Below, piece after piece: positions 43,273 through 52,473 of a stretch of 64,000 nucleotides of DNA. A program made the position numbers and the translations under genes. The DNA is taken from the NCBI GenBank assembly GCA_003248395.1, contig QFNA01000009.1, positions 1 to 64,000 on the forward strand, in the 5' to 3' direction. Under the pieces are notes generated by a model that did no database searches, had not been told where the DNA came from, and saw nothing but the letters and a program-made list of their open reading frames with translations. Source of the DNA: Citromicrobium sp. GTDB taxonomy: Bacteria > Pseudomonadota > Alphaproteobacteria > Sphingomonadales > Sphingomonadaceae. The stretch's first letter is position 1. The number at the start of each line of letters is the position of its first letter.

Positions 43273-44385
43273 ATGGAACAGAAAACCCCTTTAACTGACA
43301 AAAATCAGCCACAATCCCTTGGCCTTCCAGAGGCTGCGACAGAAGACCACAAGTCAGAGAACACCAGGGAAACTTCGAAAGCTGAAAGCCCCCCGCCGAC
43401 CGAGGTGTCAGACAAGCCACAGGTTGAACCAGAAAAACCAGCCGATCAATCTGACCCCGCGCTCGATCCTCAAGCTGCCAAGGTGCAGTTCGACAGACCT
43501 CTGGAGGTGCCGGGAGAATTCGAGCTTTCCCTTTCCGACCTTCACGAATGGAAATATCATTGCGCTGCGATGTCGCGGCAATCGGATGGTGCCGACGCGG
43601 GATTGCTCGCGGCCGCGTTCACTCCCGACCTCATCCAACCCCTCGTCGTCATAAAGCGGGATGACGACACGCATGTGGTGAAGGACGGGCGGCGCCGACT
43701 GCAAGCGCTTCGAGCCGCCCATCACAACAATATGGACATAAAGGTAAGGTGCGTCCTCTACCTCGGCACCGAAGAACAAGCTGTCGAGGAAGTGTGCGAC
43801 GATGCTCTCGGAAAGGTCGCGCGAACACCAATCGAGACCGCAGTCGCGGTCCGCAATGTTCACCGAGTTTCAGGTGTGACGCAGCTCGCAATCGCTGAAC
43901 GGTATCCGGCGCTCAAGAAGGATCAAGTAAGCCGGATGGTAAGGGCCGCTCATGCCTACCAAGAGTATCCGGCAGTGTTCAATCTCCTCAAGGAGCCGGA
44001 TCGGGTGCCCATCGACACATGTGTCCGCTTCCATGAGGAGATGAAGGGCGCTGACGGTGAGAAAATCGGGGAATTCATTTACCGCGCAGAAGCTCTGGCC
44101 GCGGACGGCGTTTCCTACAAACCTGCTGAATTGCTCAAAGCGTTCGATATCGAGGGGCCGCCAAAAAAAGAAGGCGCCAAGAAGACTGTCTCGTTCACGC
44201 CAATAGAAGGCGCGGACGTCTTGGGAAGCGACGACAAGTTGATCGGAGCGCTTGAGTTGCATTCGGACAACATTATGAGGCTTAGTCTACCTAATCCCTT
44301 CGATATGACTATCGATGAACGAGTGGTGGCGGCTGAGGCATACACAAAGCAAATCTATGCCTACTTCGAATTGGATGGCGACTGA
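43273..44385 (+). CDS. ParB/RepB/Spo0J-family DNA-binding protein
   Basis: This 370-residue protein has an acidic proline-rich N-terminus (about 75 residues), then the ParB N-terminal nuclease-like fold with LIQPLVVIKRDDDTHVVKDG and RRRLQALRAA (residues about 115-155). A helix-turn-helix region follows (SGVTQLAIAERYPALKKDQV, SRMVRAAHAYQEYP; about 200-240) and a C-terminal domain. It should bind a palindromic DNA site and may handle partition, stabilisation or transcription of the element. No ParA partner is in the window. The three 18-bp palindromes are the obvious candidates for its binding sites. Confidence 0.75.
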   Translation: MEQKTPLTDKNQPQSLGLPEAATEDHKSENTRETSKAESPPPTEVSDKPQVEPEKPADQSDPALDPQAAKVQFDRPLEVPGEFELSLSDLHEWKYHCAAMSRQSDGADAGLLAAAFTPDLIQPLVVIKRDDDTHVVKDGRRRLQALRAAHHNNMDIKVRCVLYLGTEEQAVEEVCDDALGKVARTPIETAVAVRNVHRVSGVTQLAIAERYPALKKDQVSRMVRAAHAYQEYPAVFNLLKEPDRVPIDTCVRFHEEMKGADGEKIGEFIYRAEALAADGVSYKPAELLKAFDIEGPPKKEGAKKTVSFTPIEGADVLGSDDKLIGALELHSDNIMRLSLPNPFDMTIDERVVAAEAYTKQIYAYFELDGD

Positions 44386-44396
44386 CACTGTGACGA

Positions 44397-44591
44397 GTGG
44401 TAGCCGTGTCACGCACATCCAATCTGCCAGTAAATGCTGCTCCGCCGACAAATCGTCGGCGGGGCACCATCAGGCGCGTCCCGGTGCGGAGCGATCTACC
44501 TTTGGACTTGCCAGTGACTGCTGGAGAGATTCAAATGCTTTCCGAGGCGATGGGATCGATCGTCACATCATTGTTTGACGAGGATGACTAA
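44397..44591 (+). CDS. Small protein preceding the serine recombinase (64 aa)
   Basis: The GTG start gives VAVSRTSNLPVNAAPPTN, then basic NRRRGTIRRVPVRSD and LPLTAGE-like LPVTAGEIQMLSEAMGSIV. The frame ends three bases before the recombinase ATG, which indicates coupling. It may be a recombination directionality factor or a regulator of the recombinase; no motif proves this. Confidence 0.5.
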   Translation: MVAVSRTSNLPVNAAPPTNRRRGTIRRVPVRSDLPLDLPVTAGEIQMLSEAMGSIVTSLFDEDD

Positions 44592-44593
44592 GA

Positions 44594-46225
44594 ATGTCGC
44601 GGTCAGCACAAAGGAACAAAAAATTGAAAGCCTATCTGTATCTGCGACTCTCGGTCGACAAGGAGGATGGCAACGCGCAATCCATTGAGGCGCAACGCCA
44701 TGCCGGGGTGGATTACGCTCGGCGAAACGATATCGAGATCGTACGTGAATATGTAGATAGCGGCCTGAGCGGCACACTGTCCAAGCGTCCTGAATTCAAC
44801 CGCATGATAGAAGATGCGACCAGTGACGAGCGCCCGGTAAATATCGTGCTCATCTATCGCCAGGCGCGATTTGCCCGAAACACACGGCTGTTCCTTAACA
44901 CGATGCACACGCTGTCAGAGTGCGGCGTCGAGATGGTCAGCATCACGGAGAATTTCGGCCAGGGTCGTAACAAGATCATCTCTCAAACGATCACTGCGTT
45001 GATGGACGAGCAGCGCGCGATCGATGACAGCATCTACACGCGAAAGAGCCGGAGAGAAAATGCGCGCAAAGGCTTTTTCAATGGTGGACCTGTGCCCTTC
45101 GGCTACTGCACCTACGTTGCCCAGGTTGATGGCGACAAGCAGCGCATGAAATTGAAGACAAGACCAGAAGAGGCCGCGATCGTCCGCGAAATCTTCGACT
45201 GGGCAGAACTTGGTCGCGGTGGTCGCTGGATCGTAAAGACCCTGAATGATCGGGGCAGCACCTTGCGCGGTGCCAAATTTAGTAATGGCAATCTGGCAGG
45301 CATTCTTGGTCGGACCGCATACACTGGCCGCTACTTCGACAAGACCAAAGATGATGACGGTAATGTGCCCGATCGAGAGGACTGGATCGAGGTGCCTTGT
45401 CCGCAGATTATCAATCAGGATCAATTTGAGCGGGTATCAGCTCTTCGCGCATCACGTGCACCAACTCGCATGCCTCCACATGTGGCCGCCGGAACCAGCT
45501 TGCTCTCGGGCATCGCGAAGTGCGGCATGCCGGATTGCGGTGCGGGGATGACCATTGGTTCTGGAACCTCCCGCAGCCGCAAGAAATACTACTACTACAA
45601 ATGTAACTGCCGGACAAACGTCGGCCAGCGCTGCCGCTGCCCAAATGTGCGGCGCGAGGTTCTGGACCATGCGGTGTTTTCGGCGGTGCAGAAGCGCATC
45701 CTGGCGCCTGACAGGCTGCGCGACCTGTTAAAAGGCGTTCTCGATTTGAGCGACCAGAAGCGGCAGAAGCTCGAAGAAGAACTCTCCCAAGCCTCGGCAG
45801 AACGCACCCGGCGAAGAACAGCAATCGATAGACTGCTTGCGCTAATCGAGGACGGCGTGATGAAGCCGAGCGATCCGGAGTTTGCCAATCGCCTCGCCGA
45901 AAATCGCGAAACCATTGCCGCAATAACAACCCGAATTGAGGTCATCGAAAGCCAGTTGGCCCGGAGCAGTCGCAAGGTCACCCCGGCCGTGATTGAGAAA
46001 TTCTCGAAACAGGTTGTCGAGAAGCTTCAAGATGAGGACAACACGCTGCGTTCGGCATACCTCAGGATGTTTGTCTCCGAGGTTTCGGTGAGCAACCGAG
46101 GGATCCAGATTTCCGGTTCGAAATCAGTGCTGGAGCGCGGACTGGCGAAGGGACTTCCCCGCTTGGAGGGAAGTGTTCCCATCTTTGACCAGAAGTGGTG
46201 CCGCTTACAGGACTCGAACCTGTGA
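44594..46225 (+). CDS. Large serine recombinase (integrase of the element)
   Basis: This 543-residue protein has a resolvase catalytic domain (YLYLRLSVDKEDGNAQSIEA with the nucleophile Ser near residue 20, DSGLSGTLSKRPEFNRMIED, NIVLIYRQARFARNTRLFLN). A recombinase domain (NGGPVPFGYCTYV, IVREIFDWAELGRGGRWIVK) and a zinc ribbon (CGMPDCGAGMTI, YYYKCNCRT..CRC) follow, then a coiled coil (QKLEEELSQASAERTRRRTA). Its last residues (WCRLQDSNL) are encoded by the 3' end of tRNA-Thr, so the tRNA 3' end is almost certainly the attachment site. It would integrate and excise the 33-46 kb element. Confidence 0.9.
   Translation: MSRSAQRNKKLKAYLYLRLSVDKEDGNAQSIEAQRHAGVDYARRNDIEIVREYVDSGLSGTLSKRPEFNRMIEDATSDERPVNIVLIYRQARFARNTRLFLNTMHTLSECGVEMVSITENFGQGRNKIISQTITALMDEQRAIDDSIYTRKSRRENARKGFFNGGPVPFGYCTYVAQVDGDKQRMKLKTRPEEAAIVREIFDWAELGRGGRWIVKTLNDRGSTLRGAKFSNGNLAGILGRTAYTGRYFDKTKDDDGNVPDREDWIEVPCPQIINQDQFERVSALRASRAPTRMPPHVAAGTSLLSGIAKCGMPDCGAGMTIGSGTSRSRKKYYYYKCNCRTNVGQRCRCPNVRREVLDHAVFSAVQKRILAPDRLRDLLKGVLDLSDQKRQKLEEELSQASAERTRRRTAIDRLLALIEDGVMKPSDPEFANRLAENRETIAAITTRIEVIESQLARSSRKVTPAVIEKFSKQVVEKLQDEDNTLRSAYLRMFVSEVSVSNRGIQISGSKSVLERGLAKGLPRLEGSVPIFDQKWCRLQDSNL
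46196..46225. other. Probable attachment site (att) at the tRNA-Thr 3' end
   Basis: The recombinase reading frame ends inside this tRNA segment, as expected where an element has rebuilt the tRNA 3' end by integration. The matching repeat at the other end of the element was not found in the window. Confidence 0.5.
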
Positions 46226-46271
46226 CCCCATCATTACGAATGATGTGCTCTACCAACTGAGCTAAAGCGGC
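46196..46271 (-). tRNA. tRNA-Thr (anticodon CGT)
   Basis: On the minus strand the sequence starts GCCGCTTTAGCTCAGTTGG, the anticodon arm is CATCA-TTCGTAA-TGATG (anticodon CGT, Thr ACG), the T-arm is ACAGGTTCGAGTCCTGT and the acceptor closes AAGCGGC-A-CCA with encoded CCA. Its 3' half overlaps the recombinase C-terminus, marking an integration site. Confidence 0.95.
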
Positions 46272-46493
46272 ATTTCCGGGAGGAATATCAGATTGCATTG
46301 AGAACCCCTCAGATTCCAACTGGAATCAAAGGATGTTTTCACAATCGCGTTGGGGCCGATTGCAGTAGTTTTCCCTCAGATCAACCTATTTTTGCAGATA
46401 CACGCTCACCCTCCGCATCCGAAGTGCGCCATCTATCGGGGAGGCAATGGGAATTCGGCGGCTGGCCGCAGAGGCACGTGGCCAAGGGGAAAG

Positions 46494-47527
<1,034 letters not shown>

Positions 47528-47593
47528 AGCCGGTCGGGCCGTCCGCGTGGAGCGATCCCGCAGGCGGCCCTCACCTGCAAATCGGAGAAATAG

Positions 47594-48316
47594 ATGATGC
47601 AATTGACGAAGAAACTTCCGGCCCAGACACTGACGCGCCTGTTCGCGCTGTTGGCTGTTCTGCTGATATTCCTCGCTTCCGGAGCCGAGGCCTGGGCCCA
47701 CAATGTCGCGGAAGGCGACAAGGGCTATATCCAAGAAAGCAGCGGCACGCTGATCCTGCCCTTCATCTATCTGGGCGCCAAGCACATGGTGACCGGCTAC
47801 GATCACCTTCTTTTCCTCTTCGGTGTGATCTTCTTCCTCTACAGGCTGAAGGATGTCGGAATCTATGTGACGCTTTTCGCGATTGGCCATTCGACGACCC
47901 TCCTTTTCGGCGTCCTGACCGGTATCTCCGCCAACGCATACCTCATTGACGCCATCATCGGCCTCTCCGTGGTCTACAAGGCGATGGACAACCTTGGAGC
48001 CTTCCAGCGCTGGTTCGGTTTCCAACCCAGCACCAAGGCGGCGACACTAGTCTTCGGCTTCTTTCATGGCTTCGGTCTGGCCACGAAAATTATCGAGTTC
48101 GATATCGCGGAAGATGGCCTCGTTCCCAATCTCCTCGCATTCAACGTGGGCGTAGAAATCGGACAGCTTCTCGCGCTCGGCATGATCCTCATCCTCATGG
48201 GGTTCTGGCGCCGGACTGGAAGTTTCATGCGCCACGCATTCGCAGCCAACACCGTTCTCATGGCCGCCGGCTTCATGCTCGTCGGTTACCAGCTCGTCGG
48301 CTTTGCCGTCGCCTGA
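47594..48316 (+). CDS. HupE/UreJ-like membrane protein
   Basis: ATG 47594 follows GGAGAAATAG. The 240-residue protein has a signal-like first helix (LFALLAVLLIFLASGAEAWA) and six or so further membrane helices with HMVTGYDHLLFLFGVIFFL, FAIGHSTTLLFGVL and FGFFHGFGLATKI, whose His-rich motifs fit the HupE/UreJ family of nickel/cobalt or other metal permeases. In this setting, behind a CzcA remnant and ahead of an anchor protein, it is part of a metal-island cassette. Direction and metal are not shown by the sequence. Confidence 0.75.
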   Translation: MMQLTKKLPAQTLTRLFALLAVLLIFLASGAEAWAHNVAEGDKGYIQESSGTLILPFIYLGAKHMVTGYDHLLFLFGVIFFLYRLKDVGIYVTLFAIGHSTTLLFGVLTGISANAYLIDAIIGLSVVYKAMDNLGAFQRWFGFQPSTKAATLVFGFFHGFGLATKIIEFDIAEDGLVPNLLAFNVGVEIGQLLALGMILILMGFWRRTGSFMRHAFAANTVLMAAGFMLVGYQLVGFAVA

Positions 48317-48341
48317 ATTCTTGCATTCTGGAGTATAAGAT

Positions 48342-48944
48342 ATGTTCAATTCCCAACGTCCCTCGTCCAATGACCTACCGACCACCCGGCAGTTGCTGAA
48401 GGCCACGGGTATCGCCGTCGTCGCGGCGGGCACGCTTCTCGTGACTGTGGTGCTCCCGTCTGAATACGCGATCGATCCGACCGGAGTAGGTCGGGTCCTC
48501 GGCTTTGCCGAAATGGGCGAGATCAAGCAGCAGCTTGCTGCGGAAGCGGCGGCCGATGAGCAGAACGCTGCGGTCGCAGAGGTCCGCTCGATAGCCGTTG
48601 CGCCGAACTCCGAAGAAGAAGCGGAAGGTCGTCAGGACGTAACCGAGCTGACACTTGCTCCTGGCGAAGGTGCAGAAGTCAAGGCGATCATGTCCGATGG
48701 CGCTTCCCTGCGGTATGAATGGTCTGTCGCAGGTGGACACGTCAACTACGACACGCACGCGGACGCACCGGGCGTTTCCTACCACGGCTATGATAAGGGG
48801 CGGGAGTCGACGGGTGAATCCGGGACGCTCGTTGCCGCCTTCGACGGCAGCCATGGTTGGTTCTGGCGTAATCGATCGGGTGGGACGGTCACTGTCACCC
48901 TCAGGACGGAAGGCGCCTATGCTGAGATCAAGCGCGTCGTGTGA
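48342..48944 (+). CDS. Single-pass transmembrane anchor protein of metal islands
   Basis: It starts MFNSQRPSSNDLPTTRQLLK, has one membrane helix at about residues 23-42 (GIAVVAAGTLLVTVVLPSEY), a helical alanine/glutamate-rich stem (EIKQQLAAEAAADEQNAAVA) and a beta-rich periplasmic head (YEWSVAGGHVNYDTHADAPG, HGWFWRNRSGGTVTVTLRTE). Proteins of this build are found beside CusA/HupE genes; their role is unknown. The next gene's GTG overlaps its end. Confidence 0.65.
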   Translation: MFNSQRPSSNDLPTTRQLLKATGIAVVAAGTLLVTVVLPSEYAIDPTGVGRVLGFAEMGEIKQQLAAEAAADEQNAAVAEVRSIAVAPNSEEEAEGRQDVTELTLAPGEGAEVKAIMSDGASLRYEWSVAGGHVNYDTHADAPGVSYHGYDKGRESTGESGTLVAAFDGSHGWFWRNRSGGTVTVTLRTEGAYAEIKRVV

Positions 48945-49414
48945 TCATCCCGAACTGGGCCACGACGGGCCTTGACCCGGTCGGGCTTGGCTACGGAGGA
49001 CTGTTCGCGGCCGCGTTCGTCGCCGCGACGGTCCTTCCGGCCCAGTCGGAGGTCGTGTTTGCCACCTTGCTGATGTCCGGACGCTATGAACCTTCTGTGC
49101 TTCTCCTGACGGCGACCTCGGCAAACGTCTTGGGTTCGGTGCTCAATTGGTATGTGGGGCGCAATCTCGCGCGGTTCAGGAACGCAGCGTGGTTCCCGTT
49201 TTCCTCTGCATCAATGGACAAGGCGGAAGCGCGCTTCTCCCGATACGGCCATTGGGTTCTGCTTTTTTCCTGGGTTCCCGTGATTGGCGATCCGCTGACA
49301 TTGGTCGCCGGAGTTTTGCGGGTCCGTTTTCTCATTTTCGTGGTCATCGTGATTGTCGCCAAGTTCATGAGATATGCTGTTCTCGCGGCATCGATTCTGG
49401 GTTGGGCGCTGTAG
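48941..49414 (+). CDS. YqaA-family (VTT/SNARE-associated-like) membrane protein
   Basis: This 157-residue membrane protein starts at a GTG overlapping the anchor gene. It has a short VTT core: FVAATVLPAQSEVVFATLLM, TATSANVLGSVLNWYVGRNL, FSRYGHWVLLFSWVPVIGDP and LTLVAGVLRVRFLIFVVIV. The G..WY.GR and F..WVP..GDP signatures match YqaA/DedA-type proteins, which may act in lipid scrambling or metal resistance. It is part of the same operon. Confidence 0.75.
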   Translation: MIIPNWATTGLDPVGLGYGGLFAAAFVAATVLPAQSEVVFATLLMSGRYEPSVLLLTATSANVLGSVLNWYVGRNLARFRNAAWFPFSSASMDKAEARFSRYGHWVLLFSWVPVIGDPLTLVAGVLRVRFLIFVVIVIVAKFMRYAVLAASILGWAL

Positions 49415-49432
49415 GCCTGTGGAGAATTCGAA

Positions 49433-50767
49433 ATGTTGAGTGTTCTGACCAATAGAACCTATGGGCGCCTGTTTGCGGCACAGGTAATCGCGCTGGTGGG
49501 GACGGGCCTCGCGACTGTTGCGTTGGGTCTTCTTGCCTTCGAGATTGCCGGAACCGATGCGGGCGCGGTGCTCGGCACGGCGCTGGCGATCAAGATGGTC
49601 GCCTACATCGGGATCGCACCGGTCGTCGGTGCCTATGCCGATCGCTTGCCGCGTAAGACCCTACTGGTAGCGATGGATGTTGTCCGCGCTGTCGTCGCGA
49701 TGGCGCTGCCTTTTGTCGATGCGGTATGGCAGATCTACCTGCTGATCTTCTTGCTTCAGTCGGCCTCGGCAGCGTTCACACCGACCTTCCAGGCGACCAT
49801 CCCGGACATTCTCCCGGACGAGGAGGAATATACAACTGCACTGTCGCTCTCGCGTCTCGCCTACGATCTGGAAAGCCTGCTCAGCCCAATCCTCGCCGCC
49901 GCTCTTCTGACGGTGATTAATTTCCACTGGCTCTTCGCGGGCACCTCGGTCGGCTTCGTGATTTCGGCCATGCTTGTCGTCACCTCCGCTCTACCGCATC
50001 GCCAGGCAGCGAAGAAGATTGTCGAGAGCGTTTGGCGCAAGACCACGCGTGGCGCGCGGATCTACCTCAAGACACCGCGATTGGTCGGACTGTTGGCAGT
50101 GACGCTGGCAGCTGCGGCTGGAAGCGCCATGGTGATCGTGAACACCGTGGTCATCGTGAAGGGCATGGGCCGCTCACAGGAGGACGTCGCACTCGCTCTC
50201 GCGGCCTATGGAGGAGGGTCGATGCTGGCAGCGCTGATCCTTCCTCGGGCTCTGCGTTCGATCTCCGACCGCTCGGTGATGATCACCGGTGCGGTCTTGC
50301 TAACCGCCACGCTGTCGGTCTTCGCGATGATGACGCTGGGAACGGTCGGGATGATCGCCTGGCCGTTCCTCCTAGGCGGCTGGTTGGTCCTGGGCGTAGC
50401 GTATTCGCTCAGTGTAACGCCTGGCGGCAGGCTGTTGCGTCGCTCTTCGAATGAAGGGGACAGGCCGGCGCTTTTCGCGGCGCAATTCGCCCTCAGCCAT
50501 GTTTGCTGGCTGCTCGCTTATCCAGTTGCGGGGCAGATCGGCGCGAACTCGGGCATGGGCGTTGCTTTCTTGGCGCTGGCGGCGATGGCGGCGATCGGCG
50601 CAATCTCGGCGTTGTGGCGCTGGCCCAAGATTGATCCCGAAGAAATCGCGCATGAACACCCTGAACTTCCGTCCGACCATCCGCATTTGTCCCGGCAGGT
50701 CCCGGGTGAACATAGGCATGCCTTTGTGATTGACGAGTTGCACGGGCGTTGGCCCGGCCGTCCTTGA
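49433..50767 (+). CDS. MFS transporter (EntS/MFS_3-like)
   Basis: ATG 49433 follows GGAGA. The 444-residue protein has about 12 membrane helices: LFAAQVIALVGTGLATVALG, VVGAYADRLPRKTLLVAMDV (the D-R-x-x-R/K loop 2-3 signature), IYLLIFLLQSASAAFTPTFQ, LVGLLAVTLAAAAGSAMVIV and FAAQFALSHVCWLLAYPVAG. A His-rich tail (AHEHPELPSDHPHLSRQVPG) could bind metal, matching the metal-island setting. It is likely an exporter; the substrate is unknown. Confidence 0.8.
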   Translation: MLSVLTNRTYGRLFAAQVIALVGTGLATVALGLLAFEIAGTDAGAVLGTALAIKMVAYIGIAPVVGAYADRLPRKTLLVAMDVVRAVVAMALPFVDAVWQIYLLIFLLQSASAAFTPTFQATIPDILPDEEEYTTALSLSRLAYDLESLLSPILAAALLTVINFHWLFAGTSVGFVISAMLVVTSALPHRQAAKKIVESVWRKTTRGARIYLKTPRLVGLLAVTLAAAAGSAMVIVNTVVIVKGMGRSQEDVALALAAYGGGSMLAALILPRALRSISDRSVMITGAVLLTATLSVFAMMTLGTVGMIAWPFLLGGWLVLGVAYSLSVTPGGRLLRRSSNEGDRPALFAAQFALSHVCWLLAYPVAGQIGANSGMGVAFLALAAMAAIGAISALWRWPKIDPEEIAHEHPELPSDHPHLSRQVPGEHRHAFVIDELHGRWPGRP

Positions 50768-50779
50768 GGAGGCTGCCAG

Positions 50780-51046
50780 CTAATTGGCAGCTTCGGACAG
50801 GAAAGTCGCGAGCCTCTCCACGGCTCCCCGCTCGGCTCGGTAGGTGACTGAGCGCCCTTCCTTCGTAGAAGAGACGAGCCCAGCGTTTCGCAGCACCGAC
50901 AGATGCACAGAGGTGTTGTTGGGCATGGTGTCGGTCTGTTCAGCAACCTCGCTCGACGTGATGCCGTTCGCCGCTCGCGCTATGGCCAGGAATATCTCCA
51001 GCCGGGTTGGCTGGGCCAGAGCACTGAGTTTCGCGACGGCGTCCAT
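50780..51046 (-). CDS. ArsR-family metal- or stress-responsive repressor
   Basis: The start is set at ATG 51046 (MDAVAKLSALAQPTRLEIFL), nine bases after AGGAGA; two upstream ATGs are possible. About 88 residues form a winged helix: ITSSEVAEQTDTMPNNTSVH, LSVLRNAGLVSSTKEGRSVT, YRAERGAVERLATFL. No obvious metal-binding CXC motif is present, so the inducer is uncertain. It is convergent with the MFS gene and divergent from the 51195 gene, with an inverted repeat in the shared promoter region. Confidence 0.8.
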   Translation of the reverse strand: MDAVAKLSALAQPTRLEIFLAIARAANGITSSEVAEQTDTMPNNTSVHLSVLRNAGLVSSTKEGRSVTYRAERGAVERLATFLSEAAN

Positions 51047-51096
51047 CTTTTCCATTCTCCTGCTGATAGCGTCAGCGATCCCAACCGACAAGTTAA

Positions 51097-51125
51097 TTCA
51101 ATACTTCATTACCTATTGAAGTATT
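51097..51125. promoter_or_regulatory. Probable ArsR operator (inverted repeat)
   Basis: AATACTTCA (51100-51108) and TGAAGTATT (51117-51125) are perfect 9-bp arms with an 8-base spacer. A nested pair TTCAATA/TATTGAA also fits. The repeat lies between the divergent arsR and 51195 genes, as expected for autoregulation. Confidence 0.7.
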
Positions 51126-51194
51126 TTCTGTTCATGCTATGTGCCGTGTCACGAGGCGCTGGTAGGTCCGGCGCGGAACGTGGGGAGCGGTGCG

Positions 51195-51572
51195 ATGAGC
51201 GATACCGCAGAATTCCAAATTGACCCTTATTTCGAGCAGGCCCCGGTGGACTGGGCGCTCGATCCTCTCGAGGACAGGAGTGGAGGCATGTTGGCTGTTC
51301 ACCGCGTCGCGCTCGTCCGGATCGCATGCGTGGCTGCAGAGACCGGCGCCCGAATGCAGCGGGACGGCTTGGCGGAGGATCCCGTCGGCTGGATGGTCTC
51401 GCCGCTCGAGCTCTTCGAAGGCCATGCGCCGATCGAAGCCTGTATGGAGCGCCGCGCCTGCTCGAAGGCTATCCTCCTTCATGGCCTGGGTCTCGGCCTC
51501 GACGCCGATCCGGCAGTGATCGATCGATTGCTCTTCGACCATTCGGCATCCTTGGAGAGCGGACGTGGTTGA
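51195..51572 (+). CDS. Hypothetical protein (125 aa) upstream of the exonuclease gene
   Basis: ATG 51195 follows GGGGAG. The protein reads MSDTAEFQIDPYFEQAPVDW, LEDRSGGMLAVHRVALVRIA, then EDPVGWMVSPLELFEGHAPI and CMERRACSKAILLHGLGLGL. The second half resembles the helical C-terminal domain found in MbcA/ParS-like antitoxins, but the match is weak. It overlaps the exonuclease gene by eight bases, so the two are co-translated. It may be a regulator or partner. Confidence 0.5.
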   Translation: MSDTAEFQIDPYFEQAPVDWALDPLEDRSGGMLAVHRVALVRIACVAAETGARMQRDGLAEDPVGWMVSPLELFEGHAPIEACMERRACSKAILLHGLGLGLDADPAVIDRLLFDHSASLESGRG

Positions 51573-52437
51573 ACCGGCGCAGTCCGACATCCGGCAGCTC
51601 CACCGTGTCGATCTTCACGTAGGTGAAACAGGCTTCGGGGATCCGGACGATCCCCAACGTGTCGCGGCCGTTCTGGATGTGGAGACCACCGGGCTCGACC
51701 CTGAAAGCGACAGAGTCATCGAACTGGCGGTGCGACGCTTCAGGTATGATCCCGGCGGACATATCACCGAGATCGGCCGGGCATGGTGCTGGCGCGAGGA
51801 TCCCGGCGTCCCGCTGCCCGAAGATGTGATCCGGATCACCGGCATCACGGATCAGGACCTCATTGGACGGCGGATCGACGACCGGGTCGCGACCGATATC
51901 ATTTCGTCCGCCGATGTCGTCATCGCCCATAACGCCGCGTTCGATCGTCCCATGGTGGAGAAGCGCCTTACTGACCTGCCGATCAAGCAGTGGGCTTGCT
52001 CCTGCGTGGAGATCGACTGGGCCGCCGCTGGCTTTGAAGGCAGGTCGCTCGGCTGGCTCTGCGCGCAGGCAGGATGGTTCTATGATGCGCACCGAGCGCA
52101 GGGGGATGTCGATGCGCTCATCCAGCTCCTGCGTCATGAGCGGACCGATGGACGGCCGCTGCTCTACGAGCTCGATGGCAGCTCTTCGTGCGACAGCTTC
52201 GTTATCGAAGCGGTCGGCTCGGCATTCTCGACCAAGGATGCGCTCCGGATGCGCGGCTACCGCTGGGATCCGAAGGCGCAGGTCTGGTGGCGTGAGGTCA
52301 TGGAGTTCCGCCTTCTCGAGGAACAGGCGTGGTTGGCCAGCGAGGTCTACTCGAGCGAAAAGGGCGCGCGAGCGCTCGGCCCCAAGCTGACGCGCCGAGA
52401 CGCATATAGCCGCTATCGCCTCGATGGTGCGGATTGA
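51565..52437 (+). CDS. DnaQ-like 3'-5' exonuclease with a C-terminal extra domain
   Basis: GTG 51565 follows GGAGAG. In the 290 residues the DEDDh exonuclease motifs are clear: AAVLDVETTGLDPESDRVIE (D-x-E), VVIAHNAAFDRPMVEKRL (H-N-A-x-F-D) and YDAHRAQGDVDALIQLL (H....D). After about residue 200 a second domain follows (EAVGSAFSTKDALRMRGYRW, WWREVMEFRLLEEQAWLASE), seen in exonucleases carried by plasmids and islands. It is not a polymerase III epsilon subunit of the host, given its length and context. It probably edits or degrades DNA/RNA in the element's service. Confidence 0.8.
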   Translation: MVEPAQSDIRQLHRVDLHVGETGFGDPDDPQRVAAVLDVETTGLDPESDRVIELAVRRFRYDPGGHITEIGRAWCWREDPGVPLPEDVIRITGITDQDLIGRRIDDRVATDIISSADVVIAHNAAFDRPMVEKRLTDLPIKQWACSCVEIDWAAAGFEGRSLGWLCAQAGWFYDAHRAQGDVDALIQLLRHERTDGRPLLYELDGSSSCDSFVIEAVGSAFSTKDALRMRGYRWDPKAQVWWREVMEFRLLEEQAWLASEVYSSEKGARALGPKLTRRDAYSRYRLDGAD

Positions 52438-52473
52438 TCGATGCCTAGAAAATCCAGGTCAGGAGGACCGAAC

